Assembly (NCBI RefSeq): GCF_008831285.2
Contig: NC_045140.1
Location: 27,856,131-27,920,130, forward strand
Source: Nymphaea colorata
Lineage: Eukaryota; Streptophyta; Magnoliopsida; Nymphaeales; Nymphaeaceae
DNA: 64,000 nucleotides
Direction of reading: 5' to 3'
This document shows positions 55,473 through 64,000 of the stretch, piece after piece (within the stretch, counting starts at the first letter, position 1; the number at the start of each line of letters is the position of its first letter). Both the position numbers and the translations under genes were made by a program. Under the pieces are notes generated by a model. The model searched no databases, was not told where the DNA came from, and saw only the letters and a list, made by a program, of their open reading frames with translations.

Positions 55473-57542
55473 CACACACAAAATCAAGGAATTACAACGG
55501 CCAATCAGCTAATTATCGAATTGAAGCAGGGTACAGAAAACACACTGCAAAATGAATATATAAAAAAATATTATAAAAGATAATAACATTACAGGAATAA
55601 AGAACACACATTCCAAGCTGAATAAGACAGAAAGCAGCATTACAGGAACAAATAAAAACGAAGCTGAATGACACACAAAAACAAATGAAAATTGTGTATT
55701 AAAGATTTAGAAACATTTCAAACGGTGAAATACAGAGACGAAATGCAGAGTATGCCTGACCTGCGATTCACTCTAAGTAGCTCAAAATGCACCATGTAGC
55801 ATGGGCACATGCTTTTTCCCACCTACGCTATTTTGTGAGTCTTTTTAAGTGTTTCAGTATGCACTATGTTAATTGTTATCAGTTATCACAATGCTTTAGG
55901 CATGCCTTTGATGAAATCCTGCTGCTCACTCTTCTCAAATTTCAGAAAGTGAAATATGGAATCATCAAATATGACATATGGAACTGCAAACACCAGTGTA
56001 TCCAGTAATATGAAAGATGACAAGTACATGCATTATCAGATGATAGTAAGGCAAAATGATTGAGCAGAAGACTTAAAGGCAGTACACAGGACATGTGAAG
56101 TGGCACCAACCATTCCTGAAGGAACTCAAAAATCAACTCAAAAGCATCCTCTGGAAGTTTCACGCCTAGCTCTTCTTCAAGTTCCCTCCTGGAATTATTT
56201 CCACGCTTTATTACATGTTTACAACAAAGAAAACCATACACTAAGCAATAGCCCCCATCCCATAACCTATGAAAAAAGAAAACTTGCTTATGTCCAGCAA
56301 ACTATTGAATACCTAGCAGTTATGAGCGATGTATCACCAGCAGATATGTGTCCCGCGCTTGATATATCCCAGAGACCTGGCCATGAATCCTTGCAATCAG
56401 CTCGTCGCTGAAGAAGAAGCTCTTTGGTGCTCTCAGCAAAGATCCAGACATGAACGGCACGATGATAATCTCCATCCTTATGAACAAGTCCCCTGTAATG
56501 CAACGTAAATACTGCATCAAAACATGCTTCGCAACAACCACTAGCCAATTAATGATTGATCTCGCCTATGATCATCAGATGAACATACCCGTTGAGTAAC
56601 CAACAGAATAAAAGCATGAGAAGAGTACTTGCAACAGCTAACAGGCACTCATGAATTGACATGTAACAGAAATAATAATTCCTGGACGGAGTCCACGTAT
56701 TCGCTCAGATAAACCAACATCCTCGATCAGTTTACCTGCCCTCTTGGGCCCTTGGCTCTTTATTCAAGCTCCATTTAACAACGGCTGCTAAAAATCCTAC
56801 AGAGATGATGCCGGGAAACCCTGTAAAACAAACATGCTGCGGGAAGCGAACAGACTACGAGATAGGAACGATTCTGCCACCGTCAAGTGCTTTCATAGCC
56901 TAGCAAGGCTGCTCCTCTTCTTCGTCCGTCGGCCAAAACAGCAACGAATTGCTCGCAGGTTGAAACGATGATCAGGTCAACGAACCAAAGTACACTGTAT
57001 TCTTATCTGACGAACGCTCGTTCTATTGGATTTTTGTCGGACGAGACGATAATGCTACTTCCCCAAACTACATCGATGAGACAACAACCCTTTCCAATCG
57101 CTCGTCCCTTTGGCGACAGCGAATAAAGCGATGCGTAAGAATGCCATATATTCCTTCTTGACAGTCAATTTCAATGCCATGGATTGTCGCTGAACAATAA
57201 CCTCTCGGCTCTTCCTATCATAATCCATCCAGTGATCCAGACACCACGGATTTTTATACAGGAACACCACGGCTCGAGAAGAAATGTTTTCTCTCCGGCA
57301 ACGAATATAAACGACCCAATTTTCCACACCCAATAAAAATCATAGTTCATAACAGAGATTGCGCAGTAGAACATGGAAACAACGCTATCGACCATGAAGT
57401 CTTTACAGCGGAAATAAGTAACTAGAAACGATTGATTGAGGAGGAGGAGGAGGAGAATGATGGAAAAAGAGAGGGACCTGGGTTTTGAGATTCCGGTTCG
57501 CTGACCAGTGTGAGTGAGGACGTCGAGTAACTCCTCCGCCAT
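35874..57542 (-). CDS. NUDX3: Nudix hydrolase fused to dipeptidyl peptidase III (NUDX3 type)
   Basis: Minus-strand exons: 57478-57542, 56313-56492, 56111-56188, 54707-54803, 53101-53234, 50441-50522, 49867-49953, 49609-49715, 48423-48594, 46233-46465, 46020-46101, 43539-43604, 43101-43178, 42926-43021, 40744-40850, 40480-40648, 38905-38988, 37562-37656, 37393-37483, 37070-37216 and 35874-35951. They give 775 residues, near the Arabidopsis NUDX3 length I recall. Residues 22-185 are a Nudix domain; its box (69-91, G-x5-D-x7-RELEEELGV) has Asp where Glu is usual. The rest is an M49 dipeptidyl peptidase III domain with HECCH (588-592) and EEAKAD (621-626) as zinc-binding motifs, which fit a metal-dependent peptidase removing N-terminal dipeptides. 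The Nudix half should cleave a nucleoside- or prenyl-diphosphate. No targeting signal is obvious. A possible extra exon is listed separately. Confidence 0.94.
38670..38750 (-). other. Possible extra in-frame exon of the Nudix/peptidase gene
   Basis: Between the exons ending at 38905 and starting at 37656 lies an open segment with a good acceptor (CTCCCAG) and two in-frame donors: GTATAA after 38670 (27 codons) or GTTAGC after 38679 (24 codons). Both neighbours join in phase 0, so adding it keeps the frame. It reads IYDQSLKNLHENPEELAAVY, then VHVK and optionally VSK. It would insert just after the zinc motif EEAKAD region. I do not recall this segment in NUDX3 proteins, so it may be a cassette exon, a lineage-specific exon or a chance open stretch. 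Confidence 0.5.
41159..41482. repeat. Direct tandem duplication, 163-bp unit, in intron 14 of the Nudix/peptidase gene
   Basis: Unit 1 (41159-41321) and unit 2 (41322-41482) both start TCAATATATTTTTTTATCAT and end with CAATCATGCATAAA. They differ at only a few positions (for example CACCCAGCC against CACCCGGCC, and AAGGACCC against AAGTTCCC). The copies abut, showing a fairly recent duplication. Confidence 0.93.
42111..42220. repeat. Compound microsatellite (CT, TA, then ATGT-rich)
   Basis: A CT run is followed by interrupted TA repeats to about 42181 and then GTAT/GCAT/GTGT words. It lies in intron 14 of the Nudix/peptidase gene, immediately before a tandem duplication. Confidence 0.85.
42222..42590. 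repeat. Older tandem duplication, about 180-bp unit, in intron 14
   Basis: Two copies start near 42222 and 42402 with AATTAAATAAATAAAGA and share CAAGGTATGTGTAAAGTTAC and GTTTGAAAGAAA. They differ at more positions than the other duplications, so the event is older. The unit itself contains the repeated word AGTTACTTGTT. Confidence 0.85.
43605..46019 (-). other. Intron 11 of the Nudix/peptidase gene, 2.4 kb
   Basis: One of the longest introns here. The part from about 44050 to 45600 is less AT-rich and reads like inserted repeat sequence, but I found no target duplication or transposon protein, so I leave it unnamed. No gene is seen inside it. Confidence 0.4.
46766..47927. mobile_element. 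Non-autonomous hAT-like element, 1.16 kb, in intron 9 of the Nudix/peptidase gene
   Basis: The element is bounded by terminal inverted repeats CTATGTCACA and TGTGACATAG and by the exact 8-bp direct repeat GATAACAG (46758-46765 and 47928-47935). Just inside the left end are repeats of GGGTACGG; the right end has the complementary CGTACCCG words. The middle (about 47340-47640) is strikingly G/C-rich, with two tandem copies of a block of roughly 100 bases ending CGATGAGAGGAAA. A 13-bp inverted repeat lies at 47638-47671. There is no recognisable transposase. A 10-bp reading of the flanks (GGATAACAGC) is possible, but the sister element supports 8 bp. Confidence 0.8.
50850..51300. repeat. Two diverged direct copies about 253 bp apart, intron 5 of the Nudix/peptidase gene
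   Basis: The words GTTTGGCAGAT, CACTTAACTAACTC and CTTATAAGT/TTTATAAGT recur in the same order, first at about 50888-50990 and again at about 51141-51240. The region also contains TAACAACCCGGCCCA, typical of dispersed plant repeats. The element is not identified. Confidence 0.6.
55406..55470. repeat. (TA)n microsatellite in intron 3 of the Nudix/peptidase gene
   Basis: An uninterrupted T/A alternation of about 65 bases. Confidence 0.95.
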
Positions 57543-58682
57543 GGCTGCGACCCCACTTTTGCCCACCAATAACGAAGTAAATCAAGAAAACGGAACCGGC
57601 CCGCCATGATCTGCTTCCGAAACGGCAACTTTATACAGGCCAATCGTGGATCGGCACCAGATATTTGGACAGAAAACAATCCGAAATTTCTTCCCGTGAT
57701 CTCTGAGATGAACGGTCGCAGAAAACATAAAAAATCAAAAACTCGTGTTGACCTAGATGGACTCCGCTACTGTCTGGGATTACCAATGCCCTCACTTCCC
57801 TTTCCGTTATTCTTCATTTGGGGTTTCTTTAATTATAATTTCTACTTGTTTATAATTCCGCAGGACACAGCCAAGCACTTTCTCTGTTAGGCTGTAAGCG
57901 TAGGAAGACGTGTTCCCACATTATGGCATTTTCATAATTTTATGCGATGAAAATTTTCAAAGCAGGTTATTTATTATAGCATTTCATATGCGATAGTAGA
58001 ATGTTGTATTAACCAAATCGCCATTGATTGATTCATGAGTTCCAAATTTTAACAATTTATTTAATATGTTTTCAGTTGTTTGTTTTAAACATATCTTTTA
58101 GACATTTGCGTTTTTTTAAGAAGGCTTTTTAATGTTTTTAGCCGATTGACATGCATTTGTCATTTTTTTAAAATTAGTTATCCTAACGTTGTTCCCAACC
58201 CATATTCATCACTAGTTTTTAAATTTTTATTAATATTGTTCTTCCTTGTTATTTTAAAATTGTCGCAAGGAATTACAATTGAATTGATCAAATGCGTAGT
58301 TAAGCAAAATATTGAATGTTAATGCCTATTTTTGTCTTAATTGTGGAGAATATTCAGTTGTATCAACATGGCTGAGATGATTCCTACTAAAAATTAATGT
58401 TTCACCAAACTAAGAATATAAAAAGGTAGAACTTATTATAAAATACTAAGATATACGACGCACTGTTGTGACAATAGTTAAAAGGTTGGTCACTAGAATG
58501 CAAATTTCTCAATTTGACAACCCGTATCAAGTTCAGATCGGGTCTACTCGTTTATCTCCATATGTAACCGATTCGCTTCTCTCATTTTTATTATTGGACG
58601 GCCGGTTGTCCCGCGGCAAACTTCCCGCACTCATCTCGTCCCTATAGAAAGGCGGCCGGAGAGCGGAGCTGCAGAGAAGGAG
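57543..58682. other. Divergent promoter region between the Nudix/peptidase gene and the CCCH/G-patch gene
   Basis: The two genes start 1140 bases apart on opposite strands. The left end has a TATA-like box and an inverted CCAAT (GGCCAATCG near 57638-57646). The right end, just before 58683, is G/C-rich and TATA-less. AT-rich filler lies between. No other gene is seen. Confidence 0.55.
57629..57635 (-). promoter_or_regulatory. TATA-like box of the Nudix/peptidase gene
   Basis: TATAAAG on the minus strand, 86 bases upstream of the ATG, with an ATTGG (inverted CCAAT) a few bases further upstream. It would give a leader of about 60 bases. Confidence 0.5.
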
Positions 58683-61600
58683 ATGGCGGAGGAGGACGAC
58701 GGTGGTCTTGAGCACCAGTTAGAGCTCCAATTAGTTGAACAAAGGGAGTCCCTGGCTGTCGTCGCCGATGCCCTCACCACCGACCCCCAAAACACCGAGC
58801 TGTTGAATGTATCTCTTCCTTATTCTGAGTTCTAGGGTTCATCTTCATGTTAATTATATCTGACATTGTTGTATTGTGCTATATGGTCATTGTTTTCTAA
58901 TTCCCCCTTTTCTCGAACTTCTTAGTTATGTACAAAAAGGTGGGTCATAATGCAGCCTGTTGCTTTGGATCCTTTTCGGCTCTCTTATCCGTGGATTTTG
59001 GACCGAGCTAATATCTATGTTTATTCTTCTTTTATTTTATTAGTTGGCATTGTCTTTTTTCTATTCTCAGATCGTCCCGTCCGGGCTTACTTATTCTCTT
59101 TCCAAGTTTAGATTCCGAGGACGCAGTAGCTAGAAGTTTGGTCGTCAAGTATGCCAGGGATAATGGTTGGGATTTCTGTCTGATATATGAAGAGGGAGGT
59201 TTTCTTTGATGGGAACTCTTTTGAGAGTGTGGGTTTGCATTAACTGTTCCTTGTTCCTATTGGTTGTCATTGCTCCTCGTTATTACCTTTCAGTTCGAAT
59301 TGTTGATCGAATTTTTGGTTAACCGTATGCGACTTGATTTGAAGCTGGAGTCTGTCAGCCATCAGAGAGTTTCTGTAGTGTATTGGACTTTGATTTTTTT
59401 TTTTTTTCTCTTTCATTTTATCCTTTTGATGGGCGTGGGCGGATCGTTGTAAAGGTTCACGAGGAGCTTGTCCAAGCAATCAAGGATTCAGAAGATGGTC
59501 TTCTCGAATTGAAAAGGGCACGCCTTTTACAGAAGGTGGACTTACTTGCAAGAGGTGCTTCTGAAGATTCGGTGAAGGAAGACGTGAAGCCCGAAGACTT
59601 AGAGCAGAACAGTACCGAATCCGAACCACTAGAAGAAGGGTTTAGAGCTGGATCAAAGTGTAGGTTCCGTCACAGAGATGGTCGGTGGTACGATGGTCGT
59701 GTGCTGGGAATAGAGAATGGAAGTTCTGCAAGAGTCTCATTTTTAACGCCTACATCTGAGAACATGCTGGTCAGTATTTTTTTGAACACGGTCATATTTT
59801 TAGGAATTAAATATAAGGGCCACCAATAAGTTGATGATCATGCTGCTACTCACGTTTTAGTTTTCATGGTTTATCTAGCTGAAAGTTTTGTTGCCCTTCC
59901 CCATCAGCCACATCCTCGAGTAATTTAAGTTGGAGAGATATTGCCATTCCTGCCATTCTTCTTCCTGCGATTGACACTAGAGATATCCCAAACTTGATCA
60001 ATGATTCAATTTACTTCCCAAAGTAAGACCTCTCCTCTTCCTACTACCCAGCGTGCAAAAGCTATTTCCCAATGGAACAATCTTTTCGTGGGCAGATGCA
60101 ATGAGCGTTAACCAAAAGCAGTTACAAGCATCTATCCTCTGAATCCTTGGTTACCTCATTAAAGGGCTATATTATTATCTATGCTGGTTTTATCCATCTG
60201 AAGTTTCAGTGAATGACTTTCTTCAGGATGTAATGTATGCTAATTGAAGTTGCTTATTTGATGTTTGTGGCATTTATACCTGGAAGAGTATATTTGCTAT
60301 TTTCTTGGTCTATGAATGTCTTACCGGTACAATGATCTTGCCCTATTGAGTTTATAGTTTCTCTGTATTTGAATGTGATTGGCACGATAACTTTTCTATT
60401 TCTGTTTTCTTAGAACATTTCAATGGAACTCGAAGATTTGGTATTAGAATGTGCAGGCTGTCGTGGGATATAAATGGAAAGGAGCAAAGCACAATGAAAG
60501 GAAAGATTTCATTGATAAGAAATGCAAATACATAAAGGCCTGTTAGTGAACTAACTGACAATTAGAAGACATTGAAAAATTACGAGATATGCAATAAATG
60601 AAAATTAAAAAATGGAAACTAACATTCTGACAAAAACATAACTAACAACTAATAACAATTTATAGCTCTCATGGCTGTACAACACAAACTAACTGATTTT
60701 TGATTTTTCACTAAAAGAAAAGCCGTACTCTTTTACCCCATGAAGTGAAGTCATCTTCTTCATCTGTTATATGTCTGCATGTTGAAGTTCTTTGTCATCC
60801 ACTTTCATCGCTATTTTCTTCGAAATCTGAAGACAAGTTTTCACTGAGTTGGCAACTACAGTCATAAGATTTGACAATGAGTACCTGAAGCGAATAAAAA
60901 TAAGATACGGTAAATCACGCCATAGCAGGAGCACAAGAATAAATATACTGATCAAGAAAATCAAAGATGGCCCTTAGACCTAACTGATCCTATGGTTTTG
61001 CTCTTCCTCTAACCCAAGATGTAAAAGGATACAATTGTGAGATCGGAAATAGAAACATAAAAAAAATTTGCAAAGAAAAGTGACAATGTATTGTCATAAT
61101 TTGTTATTTCATAAGAGTTGGACCATGTGAATGACATTAATTGGCAAATTAACACCATTCATCAATGTAGCTATGTTCAATGTTATGTCAGCCAAGAGCT
61201 TTTGTGTTACTGTTACTGTTGTAACAATTTGCATCACGTTGCACGGTATTGGTCTCTATGATGAGCTAACTTTTTTGTCTGCCCTTTGCTTTTCTGGGAG
61301 ATATGAGGATCTCCTAAAAGATAAAAGAATCATAGAAATTTGTAGCAAAATAACATTTATTATTGCCTCATTGCTCCTGCAAGGCCCAAACCATAGTATG
61401 TTAATTAAATGCTGAAATTGAAGAAAAAGGATGGTACACGTCGAGTATTGGTATAGCCAGGAATCCTCAATATGGGTGCAAGGTGTACATTATTAGGTGT
61501 GGAGTTGAAATGGCAATAGAAAATATAAATTTGTGATATCATGCAAAGCTTGATAGATGAGGATTCCAATCAGTTGCGGCGATGTAACAACCTAGCTAAA

Positions 61601-63693
61601 ACAACTGACCTGAGTGCCCAGTGCTTGAATCCCAATCTGCTCTATGGCTGGCATTTGCAGCCAAAAGGCTATCAACCAGTGCACAAGCTGTTACTGAAGA
61701 CATGTACATAACCTTTTAAAGGTTTCTCAAGATATTCAATTTGGGTTCCATGCTACAGTACGCACTTCAGGTGTTAGAAATGATGCTGAAGGATCGGCTA
61801 CAAGCCTACAAGCTTACCATCAGTTGGCTGTTTCCTCGTGTTAGGCTTAATAAGGACATCCATAAGCCTTTCTATAGTTTGAGCATGTCCTATCCAACTG
61901 TGAACATAGTTGTGCTGAGTGAGCAAATATTCTATTTTCTTTATTGCAATAGCATTGGTAGAATTATTTCCTTTGCATTTTTTTTATAGCAAAACATGAG
62001 TGTAGATTGAAACTTAGAGAGTGTAAATGTTATGGGCGCCTTTAGCAATTGTTTCTCGCTGACCAAGTTCTGGGACCTTACTTAGCTTTATAGTCAAAAC
62101 ACTTGTACTGGCCTTCATAATGGTTTTCCCTGTGATGTTGGTGTAGTTAAATTAGTCAACTAACATGGTGAGCTCGAAGTGCAGATGTGCAAGTTCTTTC
62201 TACAGAAGCGATGTCGATTTGGTAGTACATGCCGATCATCCCATGGTATGTTCTTTTGTTGTAAGCATCTCAATCTTGGGTTAGTCATTTCCTTAGGAAG
62301 AGGAGAAGTGTGGCAATGCAGGTTCATTGTTTTAGCGTAAACTGAAACACAAGGCCATCGGTCTTATTCTCAGGATAGTATTTGCTGCTAGTCCATCATC
62401 CTTGTAAAATGCTTTTATTCTTTCCATTTTTGACATGGCAATGTCCTTTTTTTTCTTATTCCAACTTGGAATTACGGTTCAGTATTCCACTCATGCATTG
62501 GTCGGTGATTGCTCAACATGTGGTGGTTTCATATTCCAGTCCTGTGTTGGTCAGCGATTGTTTAACATGTGGTTGTATCTGTGGGTTCTATGCTCTATAT
62601 ATATATATGTATAATATCATATAAGCTCCTCAAGTGCTTCCGTTTTGCTCGGTTATTGTGATGCAACGTTGAACAGCAATACTGGCTTCTGGCTTGTGCA
62701 GGTATTGATGTTCCACTCTCATCATTGAAGCCACACGTGCCAACAATTTGGGGTAAATCATTTGTTGGTTTAGGTGTTTTTGCCCTTTCTGAAAGCAGTG
62801 TTGGCATATGGAGGGAAGCTGAGCTTGAATCCTGGGATGATGAACTCAAAATGGGCAATGTTGTTTTTAGGGATGACGGAAGTCACGCTAGGCTGGGGTG
62901 TGAAGCTCTTTCCTTGAGAGAGTATGCTGAAGATAGTGAAGAGACAAGTTCTGAAGACTCTGAGTCTGGTGAAAGTGATGATGATTCTGAACCAAATTCT
63001 CAGGGCATTGGCTTCTTGCAAGCAAGCACCGCACAGCAAGGTATACAAACAGAAACTGTCATGTTTGCTGACTGGGAGATTCACACTCGTGGTATAGCTT
63101 CAAAGATGATGGCTAACATGGGTTACCGCGAAGGGATGGGTTTAGGTGCATCAGGACAGGGAATTGTTAATCCAGTTAGTGTAAAAGTTCTTCCACCAAA
63201 GCAATCCCTTGATTTCATACGTGAATCTTTAGAGAATGGTGCAAATGAAAGCAGAAAGGCCAAAGGCCGAAGTAGAGGAGGTAAACGAAAACGTGAAAAG
63301 AAGTATGCAGAAGCTACACGAGCCCTAAAAGATGCAGAAGAGCGAGGTCCAGATGTCTTTGATTTCATTAACAACCAACTTGCGAATCAAAATGGAGTTC
63401 AAAGGGATTCAAGTAACCAAACAGGGAAAAGCAGCACACAAGTGAAACGGGAGAGGAAAGAAGACAGACAGTCACTGGTTGCATATGAAGAAGAAGTGAA
63501 GGACCTGCGCCTACGGATAGAGAAACTGGAAGAAATGGTGAACCGAAATCGGAAAGATAAGGCTGTCTGTGAAGCAGTTTCACGAAAGTTGGACGAGACT
63601 CGCAAGGCGTTAGCAGAGGCAGAGGCTATTCATGCATCTGCTTCTCATGCAGTGGTCAGCAAGGAAAAAGAAAAACGATGGTTGAAGTTCTGA
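58683..63693 (+). CDS. CCCH zinc finger and G-patch protein (ZGPAT-like)
   Basis: Four exons: 58683-58808, 59455-59769, 62185-62245 and 62702-63693, giving 497 residues. Order of parts: a coiled N-terminus; a Tudor-like segment at about 105-147 ([20 protein letters not shown]); one CCCH finger of C-x7-C-x5-C-x3-H spacing beginning [16 protein letters not shown] at residue 148; an acidic Ser/Glu/Asp stretch ([18 protein letters not shown]); a G-patch at about 296-339 ([20 protein letters not shown]); a basic region ([13 protein letters not shown]); and a C-terminal coiled coil. This matches the plant CCCH/G-patch family. G-patches activate DEAH helicases, and the finger binds nucleic acid, so a nuclear RNA-processing or transcription role is likely. 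The finger exon is only 61 bases and sits after a 2.4-kb intron. Confidence 0.93.
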
Positions 63694-64000
63694 TCAACGC
63701 TAGAAACGAATGAAACTTATTTTGAGGTCATGGTAGAATGGTGGCCCTCTTTTATCAGATAATTCGGCTCTTGGTCATGCCTGATAAAAGACGTCTTGGT
63801 GACAGCGTGCCAAAATCACCTAAGAATGCCATAAAAATTCGTGCGGGCGTCAAGGACTATGGTTTCATGTTTTAAGCAGCTGATACGGTAGGTTTTCTAC
63901 CTGAACTACACATTTTAATTTGGAAGAACTGCTTCTAGTTCGGAGACATCTGCCAGGTGCTGGAAGTTCTCACCCAATTTTCTCCATGGCGATGACTCAT
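63694..64000 (+). other. 3' flank of the CCCH/G-patch gene
   Basis: This is presumed 3' untranslated region and downstream DNA up to the window edge. I see no further coding sequence or canonical AATAAA. Confidence 0.45.

Overview
This is a stretch of plant nuclear chromosome, almost certainly from an angiosperm. The genes have GT-AG introns, several of them kilobases long. One gene is an intronless PLS-class pentatricopeptide repeat protein, a land-plant family. Non-coding DNA is AT-rich and full of (TA)n and (CT)n microsatellites, small DNA transposons and local duplications. The sequence does not let me name the species.

I find eight protein-coding genes. From left to right: (1) the first coding exon of a heptahelical PAQR-type membrane protein, minus strand, running off the left edge (922-1211); (2) an intronless E/E+ class PPR protein, plus strand (6929-8731); (3) a small secreted Gly/Pro-rich wall-type protein, plus strand (9446-9898); (4) a five-exon SKA2-like kinetochore protein, plus strand (11532-15304); (5) a five-exon plastid-type ketopantoate-reductase-like Rossmann protein, minus strand (22424-25564); (6) a six-exon serine incorporator, minus strand (27699-33802); (7) a 21.7-kb gene with at least 21 coding exons encoding a Nudix hydrolase fused to a dipeptidyl peptidase III domain (NUDX3 type), minus strand (35874-57542); (8) a four-exon CCCH zinc-finger/G-patch protein, plus strand (58683-63693), divergent from gene 7. 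Exon ends were set by hand from GT/AG sites, reading phase and family resemblance. All total lengths close in frame.

Between genes 4 and 5 lies a repeat-rich 7-kb interval. It has a fresh 76/77-bp tandem duplication, a decayed hAT transposase relic, an unidentified C-rich block and a perfect 21-bp inverted repeat. Introns of genes 6 and 7 each carry a small non-autonomous DNA transposon. The two share a terminal motif, CTATGTCAC or close to it, each is flanked by an exact 8-bp target duplication, and each has G/C-rich repeats next to its ends. Intron 14 of gene 7 alone holds two separate tandem duplications.

The genes look like independent housekeeping or regulatory genes, not a pathway cluster. 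The items most worth checking are a possible extra in-frame exon in the peptidase half of gene 7, the pair of related transposons, the hairpin at 20878-20932, and the Nudix-peptidase fusion with its altered metal-binding motifs. I saw no CRISPR array, rRNA, convincing tRNA or organelle insertion, and no clear new multi-gene system.
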